Assembly (NCBI GenBank): GCA_030695205.1
Contig: JAUYTN010000059.1
Span: forward strand, 62,001 to 126,000
DNA from: Burkholderiaceae bacterium
Lineage (GTDB): Bacteria > Pseudomonadota > Gammaproteobacteria > Burkholderiales > Burkholderiaceae_C
Direction of reading: 5' to 3'
Length of the DNA stretch: 64,000 nt
In this document: in pieces, positions 44,879 through 53,311 of the stretch
Layout of the letters: each line of letters starts with the position of its first letter
Position numbering within the stretch: position 1 is the stretch's first letter
The notes under the pieces: model-generated
Seen by the model: only the letters and a program-made list of their open reading frames with translations
What the model was told of the DNA's origin: nothing
Databases searched by the model: none
Translations under genes and position numbers: made by a program

Positions 44879-46093
44879 TCAATCGACGCCCTCACCGCTG
44901 CTGGCCTTGGGCGCAGAGGGTACAGGCACACCCACAAACACATCCCCAGACACGGGCGCTGAGCGGGTGGCAGAGGGAGCAAGCGGTGTCATGGCGGGAG
45001 CGGAGGCAGCCCCTTGCCGTCCGGCGCGGGGGTGGGCTGCATCGTAGGCACGGGCCAGGTGCTGAAAATCCAAGCGGGTGTACACTTGGGTGGTGCCAAT
45101 GTGGGCATGCCCCAACAGCTCCTGTACCGCCCGAATATCTCCGCTGGACTGCAGCACATGGCTGGCAAAAGAGTGGCGCAGCATGTGAGGATGCACCGGT
45201 GTGGCCAGCCCCGCCCGCTGGGAGCGGTCCCGCAGGGCCAGGCGCGCGCCCTGGGGAGACAAACGCCGCCCGCGCGGGCTGACGAACAGCGCCCGCAGGC
45301 CGTCGTCGCGCACAGCGGGCTCCAGCGGCGGCCGCCCCACGCCGCGCCGACCCGAGCCGCCCGCTGACGTGCCCGCTGAGGCTCCCACTGGAGCACCGAC
45401 CGTGGCGCCCAACCACTGCCCGCGCAGCGACAGCCATTGCCGCCACGCCTCCAGTGCCACTGGGCCCAGGGGCACGGTGCGCCGTTTGCCGCCTTTGCCC
45501 AGCACATGCACCTCGCCAGCGGCTGCATCCACCCAGCCCACCGCGGGTGGTCGGCCATCGACATCCAACCCCAACAGTTCACCCAGGCGCAGCCCGCCCC
45601 CGTATAGCAGCTCCACCATGCACCGATCCCTGGCCTCCTGCACCGGATCGGCCAGGGCCTGCTGGTGGTTGGCCAGCTGCAGAGCCTCCTCCACGCCCAG
45701 CGCCTTGGGCAGCGGGCGCGGGGCTTTGGGGGCACGCACACCGGCCACAGGGTTGTGGGCCAGGTCGTGGTGGTGGCACAGCCAGTTGTAAAAACCCCGC
45801 CAGCCCGACAGCACCAGCGCAATGCCCCGGCCACTGCGGCCTGTGGCGTGCATCTGCCCCACCCAGCGCCGCACCTGGTGGTGTTGCACGGCCATGAGGC
45901 CCACACCCGCAGCCACGGCGAATACGGACAACTTGTGCAGGTCCGAGGCATACAGCACCAGCGTGCGCTCAGCCAGGCGCTTTTCGTGGGCCGCATGGGC
46001 CAGGTAGCGGCGCACCAGGTCGGTGTCGGCCGGGGTCATGTCGGGGTGGCCGGGCGCCCAGGCGGCGGGGTCGAACGCAGCGGAGGTGATCAC
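44879..46093 (-). CDS. xerC: Tyrosine recombinase XerC
   Basis: A 404-residue tyrosine recombinase that resolves chromosome dimers at dif with XerD. Catalytic residues are visible: Arg in GGLRLGELLGL, Lys in LGKGGKRR, His and Arg in HMLRHSFASHVL, the second His in LGHAHIGTTQ and the Tyr nucleophile in QVYTRLD. It is longer than the usual 300 residues because of a Gly/Ala/Arg-rich linker (about residues 230-270) and a C-terminal low-complexity tail. GTG 46093 is used; ATG 46039 is also possible. Its neighbour DUF484 is the usual XerC partner gene. Confidence 0.94.
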   Translation of the reverse strand: MITSAAFDPAAWAPGHPDMTPADTDLVRRYLAHAAHEKRLAERTLVLYASDLHKLSVFAVAAGVGLMAVQHHQVRRWVGQMHATGRSGRGIALVLSGWRGFYNWLCHHHDLAHNPVAGVRAPKAPRPLPKALGVEEALQLANHQQALADPVQEARDRCMVELLYGGGLRLGELLGLDVDGRPPAVGWVDAAAGEVHVLGKGGKRRTVPLGPVALEAWRQWLSLRGQWLGATVGAPVGASAGTSAGGSGRRGVGRPPLEPAVRDDGLRALFVSPRGRRLSPQGARLALRDRSQRAGLATPVHPHMLRHSFASHVLQSSGDIRAVQELLGHAHIGTTQVYTRLDFQHLARAYDAAHPRAGRQGAASAPAMTPLAPSATRSAPVSGDVFVGVPVPSAPKASSGEGVD

Positions 46094-46154
46094 GCGCCAG
46101 CGGCCCTCAGGGAATGGGGTCCACGGTCAGTGTCGGCGGGCCAGCGAGGTGGCA

Positions 46155-46865
46155 TCAGGCCAGTGGGGGGCGCAAGCGGCCCAGGGCCACGCTGGCCAAC
46201 TCGCCGATGCGCTCCAGAAAATCGGTGCCCATGTCGGCCTGGAAGCGGGTGGCATCGGGCGAACCCAGCACCAGCAGCCCAAAGGCGGGCGCACCGGGTT
46301 CGTCACGCAAGGCGACGAGCGCCAGCGATTGGATCGACGCCGGATCGGCGAGCCACCCCGCAGCCTCCAGGCCAGGGTTGGCACCGCAGTAGGGCTGGAG
46401 CAAAGAGGACGCAAAGGCTCTGACGTCGTCGCTGCAGCCCTGGGCAAACGGCAGATGGGCCCATGGGGCACCTACCCCCCACACCCTGAGTGCCACTTGT
46501 GGCACCGAAAAGCACAACTCCAGGTTGCGGGCCATGTCCAGGGGCAGCTGGGCCGGGTCACGGGCACGCAGCAGGCCAAATATCCAGCCGTGCAGCTTGT
46601 CGGCAATGGCGGTGTTGTCGTGACCGTTGCGGATGAGGTCCGCCACCCTCAGCTCCAGGGCGCGGATTTTGTCGCGCAACAAATCGGCTTGGCGCTCCAG
46701 CAGGCTCACCGCCCGGCCGGTGTGCGGGCTGGTCAGTTGCACGGCAGACAGCACCTCGGCATGCCGCTCGAAAAAGCCGGGGGTTTGCAGCAGGTAGTTG
46801 GCGATGTCGTCCTCGGTGATGGGCGGGACGGCCTGTGCGGACGACGGGTAGAAGGGGGCAGTCAT
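46155..46865 (-). CDS. DUF484 (GAF-like) protein
   Basis: A 236-residue GAF-like protein of the DUF484 family. ITEDDIANYLLQTPGFFERH, then VSLLERQADLLRDKIRALE (a coiled coil) and a C-terminal domain ending RIGELASVALGRLRP match it. DUF484 genes sit between dapF and xerC in many proteobacteria, as here. Function unknown. ATG 46865 is preferred to a start 15 codons earlier. Confidence 0.9.
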   Translation of the reverse strand: MTAPFYPSSAQAVPPITEDDIANYLLQTPGFFERHAEVLSAVQLTSPHTGRAVSLLERQADLLRDKIRALELRVADLIRNGHDNTAIADKLHGWIFGLLRARDPAQLPLDMARNLELCFSVPQVALRVWGVGAPWAHLPFAQGCSDDVRAFASSLLQPYCGANPGLEAAGWLADPASIQSLALVALRDEPGAPAFGLLVLGSPDATRFQADMGTDFLERIGELASVALGRLRPPLA

Positions 46866-46967
46866 GGGCAAGGCTTCAAAAAGTAGCAACAAACGGCGAA
46901 AGTGACGCAAAGGGGCTGGTGGGGTGCGCCGGGGCGGGCCATGGGGCGCCCAACGATGGGCAGCGGC

Positions 46968-47855
46968 TCAGCCCGGTGGCAGCTCAACCTCGCCCCGAAA
47001 CACGGTGGTGGCTGGGCCTGTCATGCGAACCGGTGCCTGCAGGCCCAGTGGACCCAGGGGGTTCCAGTCTATGGTCAGGCGCCCGCCCAAAGCATCTACC
47101 CGCACCGGGCCACTGAGAAGGCCCAGGCGCACACCGGCCACCACCGCTGCACAGGCACCGGTGCCACAGGCCAGGGTTTCGCCCACGCCGCGCTCGAACA
47201 CCCGCAGGCGGATGTGCTGCGGGCCCACCACCTGCATGAAGCCCACATTGACCCGCGCGGGAAACGCCACATGGCGCTCCACCAGCGGGCCCACCGTGGC
47301 CACAGGGGCGGTGTCGGTGTCGGCCACCAGACACACCGCATGGGGGTTACCCATGGAAAGGACAGACACTTCAACTGTAGCAAACTCTTCAATACCATCA
47401 AGCGATAGAGGCCATTTTTGCCATAAATTCTCAGTTGCAGGTACTGGACTTGGTGGCACAAACGGAATGCGCCCGTGCTCAAACACCGGTGCGCCCATGT
47501 CCACCGTGACCTGTCCATCGTCGGCCATGTGGAGGTCAATCACCCCGTGGCGCACCTTGACCCTCACATCGCGGCGATCGGTCAGGCCCTGCTCGCGCAC
47601 AAAGCGCACAAAGCAGCGGGCACCGTTGCCGCAGTGCTCGACCTCCTGGCCGTCGGCGTTGTGGATGACGTACTCAAAGTCCACCTCCGGGCTGGGCGCC
47701 GGGCGCACGCTCAGGATTTGGTCTGCACCCACCCCAAAGTGCCGGTCGGCCAGCCAGCGGTACTGGCCAGCGGTCAGCCCGAGCAGACCCCGGGTTTCGT
47801 CGAGCACAACAAAGTCGTTGCCGGCTCCCTGCATTTTGGTGAATGGAATGTGCAT
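46968..47855 (-). CDS. dapF: Diaminopimelate epimerase
   Basis: A 295-residue epimerase converting LL- to meso-diaminopimelate for lysine and peptidoglycan. The two catalytic Cys are Cys75 (EHCGNGARC) and Cys230 (LACGTGACA). [21 protein letters not shown] and FERGVGET are family hallmarks. Around residues 144-161, where relatives have a short loop, the segment [18 protein letters not shown] is encoded by the dispersed repeat at 47376-47422. Frame and active sites are intact. Gene order dapF-DUF484-xerC is conserved in proteobacteria. Confidence 0.97.
   Translation of the reverse strand: MHIPFTKMQGAGNDFVVLDETRGLLGLTAGQYRWLADRHFGVGADQILSVRPAPSPEVDFEYVIHNADGQEVEHCGNGARCFVRFVREQGLTDRRDVRVKVRHGVIDLHMADDGQVTVDMGAPVFEHGRIPFVPPSPVPATENLWQKWPLSLDGIEEFATVEVSVLSMGNPHAVCLVADTDTAPVATVGPLVERHVAFPARVNVGFMQVVGPQHIRLRVFERGVGETLACGTGACAAVVAGVRLGLLSGPVRVDALGGRLTIDWNPLGPLGLQAPVRMTGPATTVFRGEVELPPG
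47376..47422 (+). repeat. Dispersed 45-bp repeat, copy 7 (inside dapF)
   Basis: TGTAGCAAACTCTTC, then ATACCATCAAGCGATAGAGGCC and a T-run. Its middle ATACCATCAAGCGATA is identical in copy 12. In the opposite-strand dapF reading frame it adds about 15 residues to a surface loop before SVLSMGNPH. Confidence 0.85.
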
Positions 47856-47877
47856 GGCTGAGGACGTGGGTAGGGGG

Positions 47878-48969
47878 TCAGGTCGGTGTCACAGCGGGGC
47901 CATGGGCCTGGGTAGCCTCGGCGGACAAGGCGGCAGCACCATGGCGGTCTGCCGGGGCCAACCACACATGGAGGCGGTCGCGGCCTGCGCCCTTGGCGGC
48001 GTAGAGCGCCTCATCGGCATGGCGTACCAGGGTGACCGCGTCCTCCGCCCCAGTGGGAATGAGCGAGGCTGCGCCCACGCTCACTGTCACCCGGTCCGAC
48101 ACCAGGCTGGCCTGGTGGGGCAGGTCGAGCATGCGCACCCGTGAGACGAGTTCTCGGCCGACCTCGGCCACCCCCTCCAGTGGGGTGGCTGGCAACAGCA
48201 CCGCAAACTCCTCTCCGCCATAGCGGGTCAGGCGGTCACGGGGGCGTCGCACCACTTTGCGCAGCAGGTCGGCCACGTCGCGCAGGCAGCGGTCACCGGC
48301 GGGGTGGCCGTAGTGGTCGTTGTAGTTTTTGAAATGGTCGATGTCGATCATCAGCAAGCCCAGCGGTGTGCCGGCACGCAGGGCGGCGCGCACTTCGCTG
48401 TCCAGGGTTTCGCTGAATTCGCGGCGGTTGCCCACCCCGGTGAGGGGGTCCACCCTGGCCATGTGGTGCATCTGGTCCACCCGGGTGCGCAGCAGCGACT
48501 CACGGCGCACGGTGGGAGTGACATCGGTCACCTGCACCAGCGTCAGGTGGGCAGACCCAGGGAGTGCCGCAGCCCGCCCCAGCGGAATGATGTGCACCGT
48601 CTGGCTCAGCACCGCCTGGGGGTGCCCCACCAGGTGGGGCATGTACAGCGGCAGCGGCGGTGAGTGCAGGCTGTGCGAGAGCACGGCGGGCAAACCGGTA
48701 CGCTGGCTCAGCGACAGGCGCTGACAAAAGTAGCTACCCACCAGCTGCGGGAAGGCAGCGCTCAGGTGCATACCCACGAGCTCGGCCGCCGAGCGGCCGC
48801 AGCGGCGCACAAACCAGTGGTTGACGAACACGATGCCGCCGGTGCCATCGAGCACAACGACCCCCGCCTGCAAATTCACGAGGGCGGACAAGGGCCAGGG
48901 CGGCGCACCATCGTCTGTCGGTGCTGTGGGTGCCCAGGCGGGCTGACGGGGTGGTGTCAGGGGAACCAT
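47878..48969 (-). CDS. PAS-GGDEF diguanylate cyclase
   Basis: A 363-residue cytosolic protein. A PAS-like domain (about 25-150, with [22 protein letters not shown]) precedes a GGDEF domain with intact [12 protein letters not shown] (about 250), so it should make c-di-GMP from two [16 protein letters not shown] supplies the metal Asp. ATG 48969 is used; a TTG two codons earlier overlaps the CheC-like gene. Third gene of an operon response regulator - CheC-like - diguanylate cyclase, all overlapping or adjacent. Confidence 0.94.
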   Translation of the reverse strand: MVPLTPPRQPAWAPTAPTDDGAPPWPLSALVNLQAGVVVLDGTGGIVFVNHWFVRRCGRSAAELVGMHLSAAFPQLVGSYFCQRLSLSQRTGLPAVLSHSLHSPPLPLYMPHLVGHPQAVLSQTVHIIPLGRAAALPGSAHLTLVQVTDVTPTVRRESLLRTRVDQMHHMARVDPLTGVGNRREFSETLDSEVRAALRAGTPLGLLMIDIDHFKNYNDHYGHPAGDRCLRDVADLLRKVVRRPRDRLTRYGGEEFAVLLPATPLEGVAEVGRELVSRVRMLDLPHQASLVSDRVTVSVGAASLIPTGAEDAVTLVRHADEALYAAKGAGRDRLHVWLAPADRHGAAALSAEATQAHGPAVTPT

Positions 48970-48971
48970 GC

Positions 48972-49574
48972 TCAAACCCCATCCAGAAAATGGGCCAACA
49001 ATCGCTCCAGCATGTCTTGCGAAGGCACATCGAGCAAAAACGCCAGCATGCCCTTGACCTCACGGGCCGCCACCTCGAACTGGATATCGATCAGCAGCAC
49101 CAGCATGTCGGGCTGGTCGGACAAATTGAGCACATCGCCCACCTGGCTGAGCTCCACACTGGGCAACGAGCCATCGAGCGCAATCTTGAAGGCATCGGCC
49201 AGGCTGGCCATGACCGAGTTCAGCAAGATGTTGCCGATTTCGCACAGGGCTTCCTGCTCCATTTCGGCCAGTTGGTCGAGCGGCAAATCGCCACCGACCA
49301 TCATGCGAACCAGCTCCAGCCCGCGCTCGGCGGGGAACATCAGCACCGCCTCCGCACTGATGGCGCCGCTGTACTGCTGGCGCACCGAACTGATGGCACT
49401 GCGGCTGTCCGCGCCCAGGCGCTGCAGCGCCTGGGCGCGCGGCAACAACAACACGTTCGGCACCGTGAGCAGCACCGAGTCACCGGCAATCTGGCTGAAC
49501 GCATGGGCGGCCTGGCCAACACCGAGGTTGAACATCTCGGTGAGGGCATCCATCGCCAGATCGTTGAGTTTCAT
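48972..49574 (-). CDS. CheC-family phosphatase
   Basis: A 200-residue CheC-like protein. Both CheC-type active-site helices are present: DALTEMFNLGVGQAAHAFS and EMEQEALCEIGNILLNSVM, each with the E-x-x-N pair that dephosphorylates a response regulator Asp. Its start overlaps the response regulator stop by 4 bp and its stop lies 3 bp from the diguanylate cyclase start, so it probably resets the adjacent regulator and couples it to c-di-GMP. Confidence 0.9.
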   Translation of the reverse strand: MKLNDLAMDALTEMFNLGVGQAAHAFSQIAGDSVLLTVPNVLLLPRAQALQRLGADSRSAISSVRQQYSGAISAEAVLMFPAERGLELVRMMVGGDLPLDQLAEMEQEALCEIGNILLNSVMASLADAFKIALDGSLPSVELSQVGDVLNLSDQPDMLVLLIDIQFEVAAREVKGMLAFLLDVPSQDMLERLLAHFLDGV

Positions 49575-49939
49575 GGGTGCTCAGTCAAAAAAGCCACCAC
49601 CTGGCGGATGCTGGCATCGGTGATGGGTTTGGCCACAAACTTCAGGCCAATGGCGTCGGCCCGAGCGCGGCTGCTCTCTTGGATATTGGCCGTCAGCATG
49701 ACCACCCGCACCGCCGGTGCGATGGCCACAATCTGCTCGGCCGCCTCAAAGCCGCTGAGGCCTGGCATGTTCATGTCCATGGTGACGCAGTCCGGCGGGT
49801 CGGCCCGGACCATCTCCACGGCCTGGTCGCCCGACACCGCCTCGGTGTACACCCACTCGGGGTGCAGGGCCTCCAGGCGAGCCCGAATCATCAGGCGGGA
49901 AACGCGGCTGTCGTCCACGATCAACAAGCGGGTGGTCAC
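49571..49939 (-). CDS. Single-domain response regulator (CheY-like)
   Basis: A 122-residue receiver domain without output domain. Acidic pocket DDS at residues 9-11, phospho-acceptor Asp about 55 in CVTMDMNMPGL, Thr in VVMLTAN and Lys in FVAKPIT are all present. The start is GTG 49939, given by AGGAG 7 nt upstream. First gene of the module with the CheC phosphatase and the diguanylate cyclase; the cognate kinase is not in the window. Confidence 0.93.
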   Translation of the reverse strand: MTTRLLIVDDSRVSRLMIRARLEALHPEWVYTEAVSGDQAVEMVRADPPDCVTMDMNMPGLSGFEAAEQIVAIAPAVRVVMLTANIQESSRARADAIGLKFVAKPITDASIRQVVAFLTEHP

Positions 49940-50139
49940 AACGGAACTCCTGGTGGATAAGAGGATGGCCTGCGCTCGCCAGCAACCGGGGCGCAGAGCG
50001 AGGGTGCGAACCCTGTCGTGGCGGCAAACGTCCGATTCTAGTGGCCGCACCCACCGCACCCACCGCACCCACACCCCGCTGCACCGGGCAGGCCACCCCA
50101 TATGGAACTGTGCGACGCTGGGGGCGCTACCATGGCCTG

Positions 50140-51825
50140 ATGGCCAGACTCTCCCAACTCCTGCACACCCCGCGCGAACCCGCGCACCCCCGACCCGCCG
50201 CCACGGTGCTGCTGCTGCGCGATGCGCCTGGTGGCTTCGAGGTGCTCATGACCCGGCGCAGCGCCACCGCTCGGTTTGTGCCGGGGGCCTATGTGTTCCC
50301 CGGCGGGGCCATCGACGCCGCCGATGCCCAGGCCCACACCTTGTCCACCCGCCGCCCGGGACAAAGCGACCTGGCACTGACCCAGGCGGTGGCCGCGCTG
50401 CGCGAAAGCTTTGAAGAAGTGGGCATCCTGGTGGCCCACCACGCCGATGGCCGCCCCGTCTCGGCAACCGATGTGGCCGCTCTGGACCGCCAGGCCCCGT
50501 TCAACGAGCAAATTGCCCGCCATGGGCTGACGCTGGCCGGGGCCGACGTGTATGTGCTGGCCCACTGGGTCACCGACCGCGACCTGCCCCGCCGCTTCGA
50601 TGTGCCGTTTCTGGTGGCCCGGGTGCCCGAGGGCCAGGTGCCCGAGGCCGACAACACCGAGCAGTTCGAGCCGGTGTGGGTGCGCCCGGCACATGCATTG
50701 GCCGAGCACGCCGCAGGCCGGTTTTTCATGATCTTTCCGACCATCCGCACGCTGGAGCAGCTGCAGCACCACGCCAGTGTGCAAGCACTGCTCGATGCCT
50801 GTGCCGTCTCCGAAGACCCGCTGTTTTCCAGCTGCCCGCGCGCGGGGCTGCTGGGCGGCAAAGAGGCCCGCTACATGGAGCACGAGCCGCCCTTTGGCGA
50901 ACTGGAGCTGGTGTGCCCGGACGGCCAGCTGCTGCACCCGCTGGACTGGAACAGCCAGCGCCCGGTGAGCCTGCTGAAAAACGTACAGCGACTCACCGCA
51001 CCCAACCCCGGGGTGATGACCGGCCCCGGCACCAACAGCTACCTGGTGGGTGACCCGGCCACCGGTCACATCGCCATCGACCCCGGCCCGGACGACCCCG
51101 AGCACATCGAGCGGCTGTGGCGGGCAGCGGGCGGGCGCATTGCCGCCATCGTCTGCACCCACTCCCACCCCGACCACTCACCAGGTGCCCGGCGGCTGCA
51201 GGCCCTGTGCGCCAGCAGCGCGGCAGCGGGCGAGGTACCACCGCCCATTCTGGGGTTGGCCAGTGGCCCCACATCGCGCCGCGACAGCCAGTTCACCCCA
51301 GACCGAAATCTTCAAAATAACGAGCTGCTAACGCTTACCCAACAAGCGCAAACTGCCGAAAACACCCAAAAAATCTCTGCCACACACACCCTGAAGGTGA
51401 TCCACACACCGGGCCATGCGTCCAACCACCTGTGCCTGGTGCTGCTGGAAGATGGCCTGCTGTTCAGCGGCGACCACATCCTCAATGGCAGCACCACCGT
51501 CATCGACCCGCCCGATGGCAACATGCACGACTACCTGCAGTCGCTGGACACCCTGGCCGCTGCCTGCACCGAGCACGGCATCACCCACATCCTGCCAGCG
51601 CACGGTTACGCACTGGGCCAGGCGCGCCAAGCCATAGAGCAGCTCAGGCAACACCGCCTCAAGCGCGAAGCCAAGGTCCTGTCCGCCATGCAGACCCTGC
51701 CCGAGGGCAGCCTGCAAGACTGGGTAAAGCTGGCCTACCAGGACGTGCCCGAGCGCCTGTGGCCGGTGGCCGAACGCTCGCTGCTGGCCCACGTTCAACG
51801 CATCCGTACACTGGGACTGACATGA
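50140..51825 (+). CDS. NUDIX hydrolase fused to metallo-beta-lactamase-fold hydrolase
   Basis: A 561-residue two-domain enzyme. Residues 20-200 form a NUDIX domain with box GGAIDAADA...LRESFEEVGI (about 55-96), close to NUDT19-type acyl-CoA/CoA pyrophosphatases. Residues 280-560 form an LACTB2-like metallo-beta-lactamase domain with THSHPDHSPGA (about 341-351), GHASNHLCL and SGDHILNG. The dispersed repeat 51313-51366 adds NELLTLTQQAQTAENT inside the second domain. It is translationally coupled (ATGA) to the pseudouridine-synthase-like gene. LACTB2-like enzymes cut RNA, and NUDIX domains split nucleotide diphosphates, so a nucleotide- or CoA-linked role is inferred. Confidence 0.9.
   Translation: MARLSQLLHTPREPAHPRPAATVLLLRDAPGGFEVLMTRRSATARFVPGAYVFPGGAIDAADAQAHTLSTRRPGQSDLALTQAVAALRESFEEVGILVAHHADGRPVSATDVAALDRQAPFNEQIARHGLTLAGADVYVLAHWVTDRDLPRRFDVPFLVARVPEGQVPEADNTEQFEPVWVRPAHALAEHAAGRFFMIFPTIRTLEQLQHHASVQALLDACAVSEDPLFSSCPRAGLLGGKEARYMEHEPPFGELELVCPDGQLLHPLDWNSQRPVSLLKNVQRLTAPNPGVMTGPGTNSYLVGDPATGHIAIDPGPDDPEHIERLWRAAGGRIAAIVCTHSHPDHSPGARRLQALCASSAAAGEVPPPILGLASGPTSRRDSQFTPDRNLQNNELLTLTQQAQTAENTQKISATHTLKVIHTPGHASNHLCLVLLEDGLLFSGDHILNGSTTVIDPPDGNMHDYLQSLDTLAAACTEHGITHILPAHGYALGQARQAIEQLRQHRLKREAKVLSAMQTLPEGSLQDWVKLAYQDVPERLWPVAERSLLAHVQRIRTLGLT
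51313..51366 (+). repeat. Dispersed repeat, copy 8 (inside NUDIX-MBL gene)
   Basis: AAAATAACGAGCTGCTAACG, then CTTACCCAACAAGCGC and AAACTGCCGAAAA. This copy keeps the central inverted repeat best (ACGCTT...AAGCG). It is read in frame as NELLTLTQQAQTAEN within the metallo-beta-lactamase domain. Confidence 0.75.
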
Positions 51826-52757
51826 CCACCCCCACCCCCCCACCCACCGCCCGCCGCATCCGGGGCACACCGCCCCCAGTGGCTGGCCCGTCCCGCGCGC
51901 CTGCACCGGCCCGCCCCCGAGACGCAGCGCCTGCCAACCCCCGCCGGGCACCCACAGGAGCTACACCAGCCGCCCGGTCCACACCACGCCGCCCGGCATC
52001 CACACATCAAGCCCCTGCGCGACCCGTGGACTCCCCCACCGCCGTTCGGCTGGCCAAACGCGTCATGGACGTGGCCGACTGCTCCCGCGCCCAGGCCGAG
52101 CAGCTCATTGAAACAGGACGCGTACGCGTGGATGGCGTGCGGGTACAAGACCCCCCCCAGCGGGTTGAACCCCACCAGCAGGTGGAGGTGGACGGCACCC
52201 AACCTGCCGCCCGCCTGGACCCAGCCACCCTGCTGCTGCACAAGCCCGCCGGGCTGGGCACGCAGGCCATGCTGGCCCTGCTGACCGAGGCCAACCACCT
52301 GCCCAACGACCGCTCTGGGCTGCAACTGTTGAAGAAGCACCTCAGCGGGCTGGTCTGCCTCACCCCGCTGGAGCCTGCGGCCAGCGGCCTGGTGGTCTGG
52401 AGCCAACACACGGGCATTGCCCGCAAACTGCTGGAAGACGCCAGCAGCGTGGAACACGAGGCACTGGCCCAGGTCAGCGGTGGCGTCAGCCCCGAGGCGC
52501 TGAAGGTGCTCAATGCCTCGGCGGTGATTGATGGCCGCGCCATGGCCGCTGCCCGCGTCAGCATCAACCAGGCGCAAGCGGGCCACACCACCCTGCGCAT
52601 GGCCTTCAAGGGCTACCACCCCGGCCAGATAGCGCAGCTGTGCGAGCAGGCGGGGCTGGAGCTGACCGCTTTGCGCCGCCTGCGCATTGGCAGGCTGCCG
52701 CTGGCCAGCCTGCCCGAAGGGCAGTGGCGGTTTTTGCTGGGGTACGAGCGGTTCTAA
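51822..52757 (+). CDS. S4-domain pseudouridine synthase-like protein, degenerate active site
   Basis: A 311-residue protein: a Pro/Ala/Arg-rich N-terminal tail of about 70 residues, an S4 RNA-binding domain (RLAKRVMDVADCSRAQAEQLIETGRVRVDG in two parts), then a region related to RluB/RluF/RsuA pseudouridine synthases. In active enzymes the catalytic loop is RLDxxTSGLLLLT; here the corresponding stretch is PLEPAASGLVVWS, so the catalytic Asp is Glu and its partner Arg is gone. It may bind RNA without modifying it. ATG overlaps the NUDIX-MBL stop (ATGA). Confidence 0.82.
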   Translation: MTTPTPPPTARRIRGTPPPVAGPSRAPAPARPRDAAPANPRRAPTGATPAARSTPRRPASTHQAPARPVDSPTAVRLAKRVMDVADCSRAQAEQLIETGRVRVDGVRVQDPPQRVEPHQQVEVDGTQPAARLDPATLLLHKPAGLGTQAMLALLTEANHLPNDRSGLQLLKKHLSGLVCLTPLEPAASGLVVWSQHTGIARKLLEDASSVEHEALAQVSGGVSPEALKVLNASAVIDGRAMAAARVSINQAQAGHTTLRMAFKGYHPGQIAQLCEQAGLELTALRRLRIGRLPLASLPEGQWRFLLGYERF

Positions 52758-52819
52758 AGCGTGCGGCGCGCCCGGCAGCGCGGGTGCTGCTGTAGCCGCT
52801 GCAGGGTGGAGAAGAAGTT

Positions 52820-53244
52820 GTGAAGCGGGCCGATACGCCGGATTTTGTGCACCCGGGTTGCCCCGGGCGTGACCGTCATTCATCTGGGCCGGGAGTCACC
52901 CACCCGGCTCGGTGCTACCTACCCGCACACTCGCCCTGCGGAACCACAAGGAATCGTCAGCGCGGCGAACCGCGCCGCTTCAGGTGTGCCTACTTGGTAT
53001 TGCTGCGCGCAGAGATTGCCCGTTTCACCCGGACTTAACCGGCTCGTCTCTGTTGCTCTGATCCTCACCTTAGGGCCACTTGGGCGAACCCGCCTGGCTT
53101 GTCGGTGGAGAGGTGTTACCTCCTGCGCTGTCCTGTGCAGTCCGGACGTTCCTCCAGTGCGGCCTTTCGACCCGGGAGCCCCCGCCTTTCGGCATAAGCC
53201 CCGCCCTTTCGGGATTGCACCAGCGACGGCCTGGCCCGCTTCAC
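52820..53244 (-). ncRNA. rnpB: RNase P RNA component
   Basis: A structured RNA of about 425 nt on the - strand that matures the 5' ends of tRNAs. The P1 helix arms GTGAAGCGGGCC (5' end near 53244) and GGCCCGCTTCAC (3' end near 52820) pair perfectly. The core is recognisable: GAGGAACGTCCGGACTGCAC, GAGGTAACACCTC, CAACAGAGA, GGGTGAAACGGGC, and CAGATGAATGACGGTCACG near the 3' end. GATAAT at 53251-53256 may be its -10 box. No T-rich terminator is obvious downstream. It fills the 554-bp gap between coding genes; ends are approximate. Confidence 0.93.
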
Positions 53245-53250
53245 GCCGCT

Positions 53251-53256
53251 ATTATC
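53251..53256 (-). promoter_or_regulatory. Putative -10 box of rnpB
   Basis: GATAAT on the - strand, 7 bp before the inferred 5' end of RNase P RNA. Only the -10 is proposed; the -35 region overlaps the start region of the divergent gene and is not clear. Confidence 0.5.
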
Positions 53257-53311
53257 GCTGCCGACCCAGGGCCAGCCCCGACATCACCTTCCCGCCGCAA
53301 GAAAGCCCGCC

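Noticed and set aside
44879-46093. XerC as a mobile integrase
   Set aside because: Genomic neighbours dapF and DUF484 are the conserved housekeeping context of chromosomal xerC; no attachment site or cargo is seen.
52758-53311. Short open frames in the gap before the FAD dehydrogenase gene
   Set aside because: The sequence is explained by RNase P RNA on the opposite strand; the open frames have no family features.
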